Shown piece by piece: positions 1 through 9,809 of a DNA stretch of 64,000 bases. The stretch covers positions 62,001-126,000 of the forward strand of contig NZ_JAFFZE010000017.1 of assembly GCF_025165815.1 (NCBI RefSeq), given 5' to 3'. How positions within the stretch are numbered: position 1 is the first letter of the stretch; every line of letters starts with the position of its first letter. The notes beneath the pieces are model-generated. The model saw nothing but the letters and a program-made list of their open reading frames with translations. It was not told the DNA's origin and ran no database searches. A program made the translations under genes and the position numbers. The DNA is from Actinophytocola gossypii. Its GTDB lineage: Bacteria > Actinomycetota > Actinomycetes > Mycobacteriales > Pseudonocardiaceae.

Positions 1-1
1 C

Positions 2-451
2 AACGTGGTCCTGGCCAGCCTGCCCGAGTACAGCCGGGCCGGGTTCAGCGACATCCGCCGGGAGCTGCGGGACGCGCGGGCCACGCTGGAGCGGCTGGAC
101 CTGCGGCCGGCCGATCCGCGCCGGGAGGTGCGCACGCTGTCCGGCGGCAACCAGCAGAAGGCCGTGGTCGCCCGCTGGCTGGTCCGCGACTGCAAGGTGC
201 TGCTGCTGGACGAGCCGACCCGCGGCGTCGACGTCGGCGCGCGGGCCGAGCTGTACCGGCTGATCCACGAGCTGGCCGCGAGCGGGGTTGCCGTGCTGCT
301 GGTGTCCAGCGAGGTTCCGGAGGTGCTCGGTCTGTCCGACCGGGTGCTCGTGATGCGTGAGGGCCGCCTGCTCACCGAGGCGCCGGCGAGTGAACTCACC
401 GAGGCGGCCGTGCTCGACATGGTCATGGAAGGTAGCGAGGTGATGGCGTGA
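2..451 (+). CDS. Sugar ABC transporter ATP-binding protein, C-terminal part (5' end outside window)
   Basis: This is the last ~149 residues of a ribose/xylose-type importer ATPase that energises uptake at the inner face of the membrane. The second nucleotide-binding domain is visible: the signature LSGGNQQK is followed by the Walker B segment LLLDEPTRGVDVG and the switch region LLVSSEVPEVLGLSDRVLVM, an arrangement typical of the tandem-domain RbsA/XylG/MglA family. The first domain lies upstream of the window. The permease (489) and the substrate-binding lipoprotein (1591) follow on the same strand, so this is one importer operon. Nearby xylose isomerase and xylulokinase make xylose a possible substrate, but an inositol or other sugar specificity cannot be excluded. 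Confidence 0.93.
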   Translation, partial: NVVLASLPEYSRAGFSDIRRELRDARATLERLDLRPADPRREVRTLSGGNQQKAVVARWLVRDCKVLLLDEPTRGVDVGARAELYRLIHELAASGVAVLLVSSEVPEVLGLSDRVLVMREGRLLTEAPASELTEAAVLDMVMEGSEVMA

Positions 452-488
452 GTGACTGGGTGCGGAGCGAACGGGAGGGAGGCACACG

Positions 489-1544
489 GTGAGTGACGTG
501 GGCGAGAAGTCCTCTGTGGACAAGCCGGGCGCCGCGCCCGGCGGTCCGCTGGCGGGCGAGGAGCCGGTGCGCACCGGTCCGACCACCGGCGTGCGCACGC
601 CGAGCGGACTGCGGCTGGACCTGCGGCTGACGATCCTGACCGGCGTGCTGGTCGCGCTCTGCGTGACCGGCTACGTGCTGCAGCCGGACAGCTTCCTCTC
701 CGAGAGCAACGTCTCCACGATGCTCCGCCTCGCCGCGGCGATCGGCGTGGTCAGCGTCGGCATGACGTTCGTGATCATCTCCGGCGGCATCGACCTGTCC
801 GTCGGGTCGATGGTCGCGCTGTCCAGCGTGTGGATGACCACGCTGGCGACCCAGTCCTACGGGCCGTGGGTGATGGTCCTGTGCGCGCTCGTGGTCGGCC
901 TCGGTGCGGGGTTGATCAACGGTGTGCTGATCGCCTACGGGCGGCTGGTGCCGTTCATCGCGACGCTCGCCATGTACGCGTCGGCGCGCGGCCTGGCCGA
1001 GCGGCTGTCCGACGGCCGCACCCAGGTGGTCGAGCAGCAGGGCTACCTGGACTTCTTCCGTGGTGACCTGTTCGGCATCCCGACCCTGATCTGGATGCTC
1101 GCCGTGGTGTACGTCGTCGGCTGGGTCCTGCTCAACCGGACCACGTTCGGCCGCCGCACGTTCGCCATCGGCGGCAACGAGGAGGCGGCCCGGCTGGCGG
1201 GCATCAACGTCAAGCGGCACACCGCGATGGTGTACGGCATCGCGGGCCTGTGCTGCGGCATCGCCGCCCTCATGGTGGTCGCCCGCACGACATCGGGCTC
1301 GTCCACCAACGGCATGTACTACGAGCTGGACGCGATCGCCGCGGTCGTCATCGGCGGCACGCTGCTCTCCGGTGGCCGGGGCACGCTCATCGGCACCCTG
1401 ATCGGCGGGCTGATCTTCACCGTGGTGAACAGCATCTTCACCCAGAACAACCTGGAGTCCGACATCCAGAACATCGCCAAGGGCGTGATCATCGTCGTGG
1501 CGGTGCTCCTGCAGTACGGAACCGCGCGCAACCGCAAGACATAG
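489..1544 (+). CDS. Sugar ABC transporter permease (BPD_transp_2 family)
   Basis: This 351-residue integral membrane protein forms the translocation pore of the importer. After a ~50-residue hydrophilic N-terminus come multiple hydrophobic segments and the family motif GGIDLSVGSMVAL (about residues 99-111), as in RbsC/XylH permeases. The later segment GRRTFAIGGNEEAARLAGI is the conserved cytoplasmic loop that contacts the ATPase. The GTG start is chosen because a GGGAGGGAGG Shine-Dalgarno sequence lies about 6 nt upstream. It sits 37 nt after the ATPase and 46 nt before the binding protein. Confidence 0.93.
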   Translation: MSDVGEKSSVDKPGAAPGGPLAGEEPVRTGPTTGVRTPSGLRLDLRLTILTGVLVALCVTGYVLQPDSFLSESNVSTMLRLAAAIGVVSVGMTFVIISGGIDLSVGSMVALSSVWMTTLATQSYGPWVMVLCALVVGLGAGLINGVLIAYGRLVPFIATLAMYASARGLAERLSDGRTQVVEQQGYLDFFRGDLFGIPTLIWMLAVVYVVGWVLLNRTTFGRRTFAIGGNEEAARLAGINVKRHTAMVYGIAGLCCGIAALMVVARTTSGSSTNGMYYELDAIAAVVIGGTLLSGGRGTLIGTLIGGLIFTVVNSIFTQNNLESDIQNIAKGVIIVVAVLLQYGTARNRKT

Positions 1545-1590
1545 CACCGACTCTCAACCCACCCCGACCCATGTACAAGGGAGTACCCCA

Positions 1591-2649
1591 ATGACCGACC
1601 CGTCCCTGGCCCGCCGCCGGTTCCTCTTCGGTGCCTCCGCCATCGGCGCGAGCGCCCTCGTCGTCGGCTGCACGTCCAACGAGCCGGCAGGCGGCAGCGA
1701 GAACAACGCCCAGCAGGTCGCCGCCGGCGGCGACAACGCCGAGCCCGGCAAGGAGGTCACGATCGGCTTCTCCGCGCCGGCCGCCGACCACGGCTGGATG
1801 GCCGCGATGACCAGCAACGCCCAGGCGCAGGCGGATGCGTTCGAGGACGTCACGCTGAACGCCACCGAGGGCACCAACGACGTCAGCCAGCAGATCGCGC
1901 AGGTCGAGACGCTGATCAACAGCGGCCCCGACGTGCTGGTGATCCTGCCGTTCGACGGCAAGGCGCTGACCTCGGCCGGGCAGAAGGCGATGGACGCCGG
2001 CATCCCGGTGATCAACGTGGACCGCATCTTCAACAGCCCGCTCGCGTACCGCACCTGGATCGGCGGCGACAACTACCGGATGGGCGTCAACGCCGGCAAC
2101 TACATCGCCGAGCAGATGAAGGCGAAGAACATCGCCAACCCGATCATCGGTGAGGTCGCCGGGATCGACGCGCTCCCGCTGACCCAGGAGCGCAGCCAGG
2201 GCTTCAAGGACGCGCTGGCCCGCAACGGCTTCCAGGTCGGCCCGCGGGTCTCGGCCGAGTTCACCGTGGAGTCCGGCGAGGAGCAGACGGCGAACCTGCT
2301 GCAGGGCGCGGCCAAGCTGGACGCCCTGTGGAACCACGACGACGACCAGGGCATCGGCGTGATGGCCGCGATCGACGCGGCCGGCCGCGACGAGTTCATC
2401 ATGGTCGGCGGCGCCGGCTCGCGGGACATGATGGACCGGATCAAGGCCGACAACACGGTCATCAAGGCGACCGTGCTCTACAGCCCGTCGATGGCGTCCA
2501 GCGCGATCGCGCTGGCCCGCCTGCTCGGCCAGGCCAAGGGCCTCGGGGACCTCGCCGAGCACGAGATCCCGGCCTCCATCACCACCTACTCGGCCGTGGT
2601 GACCAAGGAGAACGTCGACTCCTACATGGACATCGGCTTCGCTTCCTGA
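1591..2649 (+). CDS. Sugar-binding lipoprotein of the ABC importer (Peripla_BP_4)
   Basis: A 352-residue substrate-binding protein that would capture the sugar outside the cell. The N-terminus carries a twin-arginine-like motif RRRFLF (residues 8-13) and a lipobox ending in VVGC with the acylated Cys at 27, so it is a probable Tat-exported lipoprotein. The rest shows the ribose-binding-protein fold: a start at VTIGFSAP, a PDVLVILPFDG segment and GIPVINVDR. An AAGGGAG ribosome-binding site precedes the ATG. Ligand specificity cannot be read from the sequence; the neighbours xylA and a Gfo/Idh/MocA enzyme suggest a pentose, cyclitol or derivative. Confidence 0.92.
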   Translation: MTDPSLARRRFLFGASAIGASALVVGCTSNEPAGGSENNAQQVAAGGDNAEPGKEVTIGFSAPAADHGWMAAMTSNAQAQADAFEDVTLNATEGTNDVSQQIAQVETLINSGPDVLVILPFDGKALTSAGQKAMDAGIPVINVDRIFNSPLAYRTWIGGDNYRMGVNAGNYIAEQMKAKNIANPIIGEVAGIDALPLTQERSQGFKDALARNGFQVGPRVSAEFTVESGEEQTANLLQGAAKLDALWNHDDDQGIGVMAAIDAAGRDEFIMVGGAGSRDMMDRIKADNTVIKATVLYSPSMASSAIALARLLGQAKGLGDLAEHEIPASITTYSAVVTKENVDSYMDIGFAS

Positions 2650-2705
2650 TCCACGGGCAGCGGGGTTTCGGCGAGGGTAGCGCGATTGACAACGGAGGGT
2701 GTGCG

Positions 2706-3863
2706 ATGACAGAGGGCAGCGGGGGAACCATCGGGGTCGGCATGGTCGGCCACTCGTTCATGGGTGCGGTGCACTCACACGCGTGGCGGTCGGCGCATCG
2801 ATTCTTCGACCTGCCGATGGTTCCCCACCTTGCCGTCCTCGGCGGCCGTGACCTCGGCCGAACGAAGGCAGCAGCAGCCAAGTTCGGCTGGGCGAGCGTG
2901 CAGACCGACTGGCGTGAGCTGGTCAACTCCCCGGACGTGCAGGTGGTCGACATCTGCACGCCGGGGGACTCGCACTGCGAGATCGCCCTCGCCGCGCTGG
3001 CAGCCGGCAAGCACGTGCTGTGCGAGAAGCCGCTGGCCAACAACGTGGCCGAGGCCGAGCAGATGGCCGCGGCCGCGAAGGAGGCCGCCGGGCGCGGCGT
3101 GCGCTCGATGGTGGCGTTCAACTACCGCCGGGTGCCCGCGATCGCCTACGCCCGCAAGCTGATCGAGGACGGGCGGATCGGCACCGTCCGGCACGTCCGC
3201 GCGGTCTACCTGCAGGACTGGCTGTCCGACGAGCAGGCGCCGATGACCTGGCGGCTGCGCAAGGACAAGGCCGGCTCCGGTGCGCTCGGCGACCTCGGCG
3301 CGCACATCGTGGACGCCACCCAGTTCCTGGTCGGCGACCTGCTGACCGGGGTCACCGCGGTCACCAACACCTTCGTCAACCAGCGACCGGCCGAGGACGG
3401 CGGCGTCGACGACGTGACCGTCGACGACGCCGCGCTGTTCCTCGGCCGGTTCGCCAACGGCGCCGTGGCCAGCTACGAGGCCACCCGGTTCGCGCTCGGC
3501 CGCAAGAACGGCATGCGGGTGGAGATCAACGGCTCCCGCGGCAGCCTGGCGTTCGACTTCGAGTCGATGAACGAGCTGTCGTTCTTCGACGGCGCCGACG
3601 GCGACGCGAGCGGGTTCCGCCGCATCCTGGTCACCGAGCCGACCCACCCGTACGTGGGCGCCTGGTGGCCGCCGGGGCACCTGCTCGGCTACGAGCACAC
3701 CTTCACCCACGAGGTGGTCGACTTCGTCCGCGCCATCGCCGACGGCGTCGACCCGGCACCGTCCTTCGCGGACGGTCTCCAGGTGCAGCGCGTGCTCGAG
3801 GCCGTGGAGCACAGCGCGACCGAGGGTTCCAAGTGGACGGATGTTCCGGGAGGCCAGGCATGA
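2706..3863 (+). CDS. Gfo/Idh/MocA family NAD(P)-dependent sugar/cyclitol oxidoreductase
   Basis: A 385-residue cytosolic dehydrogenase. The Rossmann segment [12 protein letters not shown] opens the protein, the diagnostic EKPLANN (EKP, with the catalytic Lys) lies near residue 105, and the C-terminal beta-sheet domain includes [14 protein letters not shown]. Members oxidise or reduce a sugar or inositol carbon with NAD(P). The ATG at 2706 is preferred over upstream in-frame codons because a GGAGGG site precedes it and homology begins there. Its stop overlaps the xylA start by 4 nt (ATGA), indicating translational coupling. Substrate is unknown; an inositol 2-dehydrogenase-like or 3-keto-sugar-forming role fits the neighbourhood. 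Confidence 0.9.
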   Translation: MTEGSGGTIGVGMVGHSFMGAVHSHAWRSAHRFFDLPMVPHLAVLGGRDLGRTKAAAAKFGWASVQTDWRELVNSPDVQVVDICTPGDSHCEIALAALAAGKHVLCEKPLANNVAEAEQMAAAAKEAAGRGVRSMVAFNYRRVPAIAYARKLIEDGRIGTVRHVRAVYLQDWLSDEQAPMTWRLRKDKAGSGALGDLGAHIVDATQFLVGDLLTGVTAVTNTFVNQRPAEDGGVDDVTVDDAALFLGRFANGAVASYEATRFALGRKNGMRVEINGSRGSLAFDFESMNELSFFDGADGDASGFRRILVTEPTHPYVGAWWPPGHLLGYEHTFTHEVVDFVRAIADGVDPAPSFADGLQVQRVLEAVEHSATEGSKWTDVPGGQA

Positions 3864-5017
3864 CCGACTACACCCCGCGCAAGGAGCACAGGTTCAGCTT
3901 CGGGCTGTGGACCGTGGGCTGGCAGGGCGTCGACCCGTTCGGCGTGGCCACCCGCGAGCCGATGGACCCCGCGTACGCGGTGGAGAAGCTCGCCGAGCTG
4001 GGCGCGTACGGCGTCACGTTCCACGACGACGACCTGATCCCGTTCGGCGCCGACGACACCGAGCGGTCGAGCCGGATCGCGAGCTTCCGCAAGGCGCTGG
4101 ACAACACCGGGCTCGTGGTGCCGATGGCGACCACGAACCTGTTCGCCCACCCGGTGTTCAAGGAAGGCGCGCTGACCTCCAACGACCGGGACATCCGCCG
4201 GTTCGCGCTGCGCAAGGTGCTGCGCAACATCGACCTCGCCGCCGAGCTGGGCGCGAGGACCTACGTGCTGTGGGGCGGCCGCGAGGGCGCGGAGTCCGGG
4301 GTGGCCAAGGACGTCCGGGCCGCGCTGGACCGGTACAAGGAGGCGCTGGACCTCCTCTGCGGCTACGTCCGCGAGCAGGGCTACGACCTCCGTTTCGCGT
4401 TGGAGCCCAAGCCGAACGAGCCGCGCGGCGACATCCTGCTGCCGACGATCGGGCACGCGATCGCGTTCATCGGCGAGCTGGACGAGCCGGACCGGGTGGG
4501 CCTGAACCCCGAGGTCGGGCACGAGCAGATGGCCGGCATGTCCGTGGTGCACGGGTACGCGCAGGCGCTGTGGCACGGCAAGCTGTTCCACATCGACCTG
4601 AACGGGCAGAACGGTCCGCGCTACGACCAGGACCTGCGGTTCGGCAACGGTGACGTGAAGAGCGCGTTCCTGCTCGTGGACCTGCTCGAACACGGCGGCT
4701 ACGACGGCCCGAGGCACTTCGACTTCAAGCCGGCCCGCACCGAGGACGAGTCGGGCGTGTGGTCCTCGGCCCGGTCGTGCATGCGCAACTACCTGATCCT
4801 GGCCGAGAAGGCGCGGGCGTTCCGCGCCGACCCGGAGGTGGCCGAAGCGCTGGCGGCGGCCCGCGTCGACCAGATGTCGGTGCCGACGCTCGGGGACGGC
4901 GAGTCGCTCGCCGACCTGCGGGCCGAGGAGCTTGACCTGGCCGAGGCGACCGTGCGCGGCGCCAAGGTGGAGCACCTGGACCAGTTGGCGCTCGAACACC
5001 TCTACGGCACCCGCTGA
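3860..5017 (+). CDS. xylA: Xylose isomerase
   Basis: A 385-residue enzyme converting D-xylose to D-xylulose (and glucose to fructose), close in length and sequence to the actinobacterial class I enzyme of ~388 residues. Catalytic and metal-binding segments are all present: [10 protein letters not shown] with the base His, [10 protein letters not shown] with the catalytic Lys and a metal Glu, [20 protein letters not shown], and HFDFKP. The start overlaps the preceding oxidoreductase stop. A strong hairpin follows the gene. Xylulokinase is not adjacent but lies 14 kb downstream at 19177. Confidence 0.97.
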   Translation: MTDYTPRKEHRFSFGLWTVGWQGVDPFGVATREPMDPAYAVEKLAELGAYGVTFHDDDLIPFGADDTERSSRIASFRKALDNTGLVVPMATTNLFAHPVFKEGALTSNDRDIRRFALRKVLRNIDLAAELGARTYVLWGGREGAESGVAKDVRAALDRYKEALDLLCGYVREQGYDLRFALEPKPNEPRGDILLPTIGHAIAFIGELDEPDRVGLNPEVGHEQMAGMSVVHGYAQALWHGKLFHIDLNGQNGPRYDQDLRFGNGDVKSAFLLVDLLEHGGYDGPRHFDFKPARTEDESGVWSSARSCMRNYLILAEKARAFRADPEVAEALAAARVDQMSVPTLGDGESLADLRAEELDLAEATVRGAKVEHLDQLALEHLYGTR

Positions 5018-5022
5018 ACGTG

Positions 5023-5056
5023 CGGCGTCGCCCGACCGGCACGTCGGGCGACGCCG
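5023..5056 (+). terminator. Hairpin terminator after xylA
   Basis: A perfect 14-bp inverted repeat (CGGCGTCGCCCGAC at 5023-5036 and its complement at 5043-5056) with a 6-nt loop begins 5 nt after the xylA stop. No long T-tract follows, which is usual for high-GC actinobacterial terminators. It separates the transporter/xylA operon from the large secreted protein gene. Confidence 0.75.
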
Positions 5057-5125
5057 TAATCACGGAAAGGAGTTTTCTCCCTCTTCGCGGTCCCCATTTC
5101 GGTGAGAACAAGGAGAAAAGTACCA

Positions 5126-8100
5126 GTGCGAGGGAACAGTCCGAGTAAGAACGCGTTAAATCCACCAGGAATCAGGCGGGTGCTTTCCCGTATCGGTGTC
5201 GCCGGTGTGGCGCTGGCCACCGGCCTCAGCCTGGCCGCGACGCCGGCCGCCGCGCACGAGGACCCGACGGTCCTGGTGTTCTCGAAGACCGCCGGATTCC
5301 GGCACGACTCCATTCCCACTGGCATCGCCGCGATCCAGGATCTCGGCGCCGAACACGGTTTCGCCGTCGAGGCCACTGAGGACGCGGCCGCGTTCACCGA
5401 GGAGAACCTCTCCCACTACGCCGCCGTCGTGTGGCTGTCCACGACCGGGGACGTCCTCAACGACGCGCAGCAGGCCGCCTTCGAGGGCTACATCGAGAAC
5501 GGCGGCGGCTACGCGGGCGTGCACGCCGCGGCCGACACCGAGTACGACTGGCCGTGGTACGGCGAGCTCGTCGGCGCGTACTTCAAGTCCCACCCGCACA
5601 TCCAGGAAGCCGATGTGCACGTGGAGCACCACGACCACCCGTCGACCGCCGGCCTGCCGGACACCTGGACCCGCACCGACGAGTGGTACAACTACCGCAC
5701 CAACCCGCGCGAAGCGGTGAAGGTGCTCGCCACCCTCGACGAGACCAGCTACGACCCCGGCGGCGACGCCATGGGCGACCACCCGATCATGTGGTGCAAG
5801 TCCCAGGGCGATGGCCGGTCCTGGTACACCGGCGGCGGCCACACCATCGAGTCCTACAGCGAGCCGGAGTTCCTCGACCACCTCGCGGGTGGCATCCGGT
5901 ACGCCGCGGGCATCGAGGCGGCCGACTGCGCGCCGAACACGGACCCGAACCAGCCGCCGACCGACGAGGACTTCGACCAGATCACCCTGGCGAAGGGCGA
6001 GCCGCAGACCGGCGAGCCGATCGCGATGGCGGTGCTGCCCGACCGCAGCGTCATCCACACCTCGCGCGACGGCCGGGTGTTCCTCACCACCCCGGAGGCG
6101 ACCACCACCCTCGCCGGGCAGATCCCCGTCTACAACCACGACGAGGACGGCCTGCAGGGCGTCGCGGTCGACCCGAACTTCACCGAGAACCGCTGGGTCT
6201 ACCTGTACTACGCGCCGCCGCTGGACACCCCGGCCGGTGACGCGCCGGAGAACGGCACCGCGGCCGACTTCGAACCGTTCAAGGGCCACAACCAGCTCTC
6301 CCGGTTCAAGCTGGCCGAGGACGGCACCATCGACATGGCCAGCGAGCAGCAGATCCTGCAGGTCCCGGCCGACCGAGGCCTGTGCTGCCACGCCGGCGGC
6401 GAGATCGACTTCGACGCCGACGGCAACCTGCTGCTGTCCACCGGGGACGACACCAACCCGTTCGCCTCGGACGGCTACACGCCGATCGACGAGCGGGCCG
6501 ACCGCAACCCGGCGTTCGACGCCCAGCGGTCCTCCGCCAACACCAACGACCTGCGCGGCAAGCTGCTGCGGATCGACGTGCAGGACGACGGCGGCTACAC
6601 CATCCCCGAGGGCAACCTGTTCGCCGAGAGCACCGAGAAGACCCGCCCGGAGATCTACGCCATGGGCTTCCGGAACCCGTTCCGGTTCGCCGTGGACCCG
6701 GAGACCGGCTGGATCTACCTCGGTGACTACGGCCCGGACGCCGGTGCGCCCAACCCGGAGCGCGGCCCGGGCGGCACCGTCGAGTTCAACCTGATCAAGG
6801 AGCCGGGCAACTACGGCTGGCCGTACTGCGTCGGGGACAACGAGCCGTTCGTCGACTACGACTTCGCCAGCCAGACCTCCGGCGAGCCGTTCGACTGCGC
6901 GGCACCGAAGAACGAGAGCCCGCACAACACCGGCCTGGTCGACCTGCCGCCGGTGCAGCCGGCCTGGATCCCCTACAACGGGGACTCGGTGCCGGAGTTC
7001 GGCAACGGCCCGGAGTCGCCGATGGGCGGCCCGACCTACCACTTCGACCCGGAGCTGGACTCGCCGACGAAGTTCCCGGAGTTCTACGACGGCAAGAACT
7101 TCGCCTACGAGTGGGATCGGGGCTGGATCAAGACGATCGAGGTCGGCGCGAACGGTGAGCGCGGCGCGATCGAGCCGTTCTTCGACTCGATGACGCTGAC
7201 CAGGCCGATGAACATCGAGTTCGGTCCCGACGGTTCGATGTACGTGCTCGACTACGGCAGCGGCTACTTCGGCGGCGCCGAGGACTCGGCCGTCTACCGG
7301 ATCGACTACACCAAGGGGAACAACACCCCGCAGGTGCGACTGGCCGCGGACAGGACGTCCGGTCCGGCACCGCTGGACGTGGCGTTCGACCCGACCGGCA
7401 CCGCCGACGAGGACGGCGGCGACCTGACCTACGCGTGGGACTTCGACGGGGACGGCACCACCGACTCCACCGAGGAGGGCCCGGTCTCCCACACCTACTC
7501 GGAGGTCGGCCAGTACACCGCGCACCTGTCGGTGACCGACGAGTCCGGCCTGACCGGCGCGGCCAGCGTGGTGATCACGGTGGGCAACACCGCGCCGGAG
7601 GTGAAGCTCGACCTCCCGGCCAACGGCGGGTTCTTCGGCTTCGGTGACACGGTGCCGTTCAAGGTCACGGTGACCGACCCGGAGGAAGGCACGATCGACT
7701 GCTCCAAGGTGACCGTGGAGTACATCCTCGGGCACGACAGCCACGGCCACCCGCTGTCCCGGGCGACCGGGTGCGAGGGCACGATCGAGACGCCGGCGGA
7801 CGAGGGTCACGGCCTGGACGCCAACGTGTTCGGGGTGATCAACGCCAGCTTCACCGACTCCGGCGCGAACGGCGCCCCGGCGCTGACCGGCTCCGACGAG
7901 ATCATCCTGCAGCCCAAGCTCAAGCAGGCCGAGTTCTTCTCGGAGAACAACGGCACCGAGGTGGTCAACCAGGGTGACGCCAGCGGCGGCAAGCGGGTCG
8001 GCTACATCGACGACGGCGACTGGATCAAGTTCGACCCGGTGAACCTGACCGGGGTGGACGCGATCGGCTACCGGGTGTCCTCCGGCGGCGCCGGCGGCAC

Positions 8101-9724
8101 CATCACCGTCCGCAAGGACGCGGTCGACGGCCCGGTCGTGCAGACCGTGGACGTGGCCAACACCGGTGGCTGGGACAACTACGTCGACATCCCGGCCGCG
8201 CCGATCACCGACCCGGGCGGCAGTGGCCCGCTGTACCTGGTGTTCAACGGCACCGGCACCGGCGGCCTGTTCGACGTGGACGCCGTCAACGTCGAGGGCT
8301 CGGGTGTCGCCGACGGCGGCGGTCCGGCCGAGTGCCAGCCGTGGACGCCGGACGAGGGCTACCGCGCCCTGTTCGACGGCACCTCGGCGAGCCTGGACGG
8401 CTGGCGCCAGTCCGGTCCCGGGAGCTTCGAGCTGCAGCCGGACTGCACGATCAGGTCCGTCGGCGGCATGGGCCTGCTGTCGGTCGACGAGGAGTGGGGC
8501 GCCTACAGCCTCAAGCTGGACTGGAAGATGGCCGGGGACGACAACTCCGGCATCTTCGTGGGCTACCCCGACCCGGGCGACGACCCGTGGGTCGCGGTGA
8601 ACCAGGGCTACGAGATCCAGATCGACGCGACGGACGCGCCGGACCGCACGACCGGCTCGATCTACACCTTCCAGGCGGCCGACATCCCCGCGCGGGACGA
8701 GGCGCTCAACCCGCCGGGGGAGTGGAACGCCTACGAGATCGTCGTGGTGGGGCAGACCATCCGGGTCTACCTCAACGGGGTGCTGATCAACGACTTCACC
8801 AGCACCGACCCGGCGCGGGACCTGACCCAGGGCTTCGTCGGGATCCAGAACCACGGCGACAGCGACGACGTCTCGTTCCGCAACATCCAGATCTCCGAGA
8901 TCGTGGACGAGACGGCGCCGGTGACCGAGGCGACCTTCGAGCCGGCCGGCGCCGAGGGCTGGCACCCCGGCACGGTTCCGGTCGAGCTCACCGCCACCGA
9001 CGCGGGCGGCCAGGGCGTGACCAGCATCGAGTACAAGCTCGACGACGGTCCGTGGACGACCTACACCGGCACCGTCGAGGTGACCGGTGACGGCGCTCAC
9101 ACCCTGCTCTACCGGGCGACGGACCGGGCCGGGAACGTGGAGGCGGAGAAGGCCGCCACGATCAAGATCGACGGCACCAAGCCGACGCTGATGGTGGCCG
9201 GGGTGGCCGACGGCCGGGTCTACGGCGACGCCACCGACGTGGTGCTGTCGTGGCACGCCGAGGACGCCACGTCCGGGGTGCGCACGGTGACCGGTGAGCT
9301 GGACGGCTCGCCGGTGGTCTCCGGTCGCACGCTCGCGCTGTACCAGCTGCCGCTCGGGCTGCACTCGTTCTCGGTGTCCGCTGTGGACACCGCAGGCAAC
9401 ACGCAGACCCAGGCGGTGGACTTCGCGACGACGACGTCCCTGCGGGACATGAGCCAGCTGATCGACCGGTTCCGGGCGACCAACCGGCTCACGGTGTCCG
9501 AGCACCAGCAGCTGGAGTCGCTGATGAAGAAGATCCGCCGGGCCGAGGCGAACGGCAAGGACGCCAAGGCCGTGCGGTTCCTGAACACGTTCGTCCAGCT
9601 TGTGACGGACGAGACCTTCATCCGCGACGCGGACATCCGTACCGTTCTCGAACGTGATGCCCGCGCGATGATCGATTCCATCGAAGGGGTGGCCGTGCTG
9701 CCCCGAGCGGTGAACTCACGATGA
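5126..9724 (+). CDS. Secreted multidomain protein: ThuA / PQQ-type sugar dehydrogenase / PKD / CBM6 / DUF1080 / FIMAH
   Basis: A 1532-residue exported protein. Domains in order: Sec signal peptide (residues 1-43, ending TPAAA); ThuA-like domain (~47-262, GVHAAADTEYDWPWY); soluble glucose/aldose dehydrogenase-type beta-propeller (~283-728, LLLSTGDDTNPF, DLRGKLLRID); PKD domain (~732-820); linker; CBM6-like module (~932-1059); DUF1080, now called 3-keto-disaccharide hydrolase domain (~1070-1259, SGIFVGYP); two Ig-like domains (~1265-1437); and a C-terminal FIMAH domain (~1438-1519). GTG 5126 is preferred to GTG 5102 because AGGAG lies 10 nt before it. ThuA and DUF1080 families occur with 3-keto-sugar catabolism, so an extracellular role in carbohydrate oxidation or cleavage is inferred. 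The substrate is unknown. Confidence 0.9.
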   Translation: MRGNSPSKNALNPPGIRRVLSRIGVAGVALATGLSLAATPAAAHEDPTVLVFSKTAGFRHDSIPTGIAAIQDLGAEHGFAVEATEDAAAFTEENLSHYAAVVWLSTTGDVLNDAQQAAFEGYIENGGGYAGVHAAADTEYDWPWYGELVGAYFKSHPHIQEADVHVEHHDHPSTAGLPDTWTRTDEWYNYRTNPREAVKVLATLDETSYDPGGDAMGDHPIMWCKSQGDGRSWYTGGGHTIESYSEPEFLDHLAGGIRYAAGIEAADCAPNTDPNQPPTDEDFDQITLAKGEPQTGEPIAMAVLPDRSVIHTSRDGRVFLTTPEATTTLAGQIPVYNHDEDGLQGVAVDPNFTENRWVYLYYAPPLDTPAGDAPENGTAADFEPFKGHNQLSRFKLAEDGTIDMASEQQILQVPADRGLCCHAGGEIDFDADGNLLLSTGDDTNPFASDGYTPIDERADRNPAFDAQRSSANTNDLRGKLLRIDVQDDGGYTIPEGNLFAESTEKTRPEIYAMGFRNPFRFAVDPETGWIYLGDYGPDAGAPNPERGPGGTVEFNLIKEPGNYGWPYCVGDNEPFVDYDFASQTSGEPFDCAAPKNESPHNTGLVDLPPVQPAWIPYNGDSVPEFGNGPESPMGGPTYHFDPELDSPTKFPEFYDGKNFAYEWDRGWIKTIEVGANGERGAIEPFFDSMTLTRPMNIEFGPDGSMYVLDYGSGYFGGAEDSAVYRIDYTKGNNTPQVRLAADRTSGPAPLDVAFDPTGTADEDGGDLTYAWDFDGDGTTDSTEEGPVSHTYSEVGQYTAHLSVTDESGLTGAASVVITVGNTAPEVKLDLPANGGFFGFGDTVPFKVTVTDPEEGTIDCSKVTVEYILGHDSHGHPLSRATGCEGTIETPADEGHGLDANVFGVINASFTDSGANGAPALTGSDEIILQPKLKQAEFFSENNGTEVVNQGDASGGKRVGYIDDGDWIKFDPVNLTGVDAIGYRVSSGGAGGTITVRKDAVDGPVVQTVDVANTGGWDNYVDIPAAPITDPGGSGPLYLVFNGTGTGGLFDVDAVNVEGSGVADGGGPAECQPWTPDEGYRALFDGTSASLDGWRQSGPGSFELQPDCTIRSVGGMGLLSVDEEWGAYSLKLDWKMAGDDNSGIFVGYPDPGDDPWVAVNQGYEIQIDATDAPDRTTGSIYTFQAADIPARDEALNPPGEWNAYEIVVVGQTIRVYLNGVLINDFTSTDPARDLTQGFVGIQNHGDSDDVSFRNIQISEIVDETAPVTEATFEPAGAEGWHPGTVPVELTATDAGGQGVTSIEYKLDDGPWTTYTGTVEVTGDGAHTLLYRATDRAGNVEAEKAATIKIDGTKPTLMVAGVADGRVYGDATDVVLSWHAEDATSGVRTVTGELDGSPVVSGRTLALYQLPLGLHSFSVSAVDTAGNTQTQAVDFATTTSLRDMSQLIDRFRATNRLTVSEHQQLESLMKKIRRAEANGKDAKAVRFLNTFVQLVTDETFIRDADIRTVLERDARAMIDSIEGVAVLPRAVNSR

Positions 9725-9735
9725 TCGGTTGAACT

Positions 9736-9773
9736 CTCGGTGGGTCGGCGGCCCGTGCCGCCGGCCCACCGAG
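9736..9773 (+). terminator. Hairpin terminator between the ThuA gene and the ebo-like operon
   Basis: Arms 9736-9752 and 9757-9773 form a 17-bp stem with one G-U wobble and a 4-nt loop. It starts 11 nt after the stop of the secreted protein gene, so the following six-gene cassette is probably transcribed separately or by read-through. Confidence 0.75.
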
Positions 9774-9809
9774 GTCACCCGATTCGTGGATGGAAAGGGG
9801 TCTGCACAC

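Noticed and set aside
1-5017. Assigning the first importer firmly to xylose (xylFGH)
   Set aside because: xylA is in the operon, but so is a Gfo/Idh/MocA enzyme, and inositol, ribose and xylose binding proteins cannot be told apart by eye.
5156-9505. Very long antisense open frame opposite the ThuA-dehydrogenase gene
   Set aside because: It is a by-product of GC-rich third codon positions on the + strand. It lacks a ribosome-binding site and family resemblance, while the + strand protein has recognisable domains throughout.
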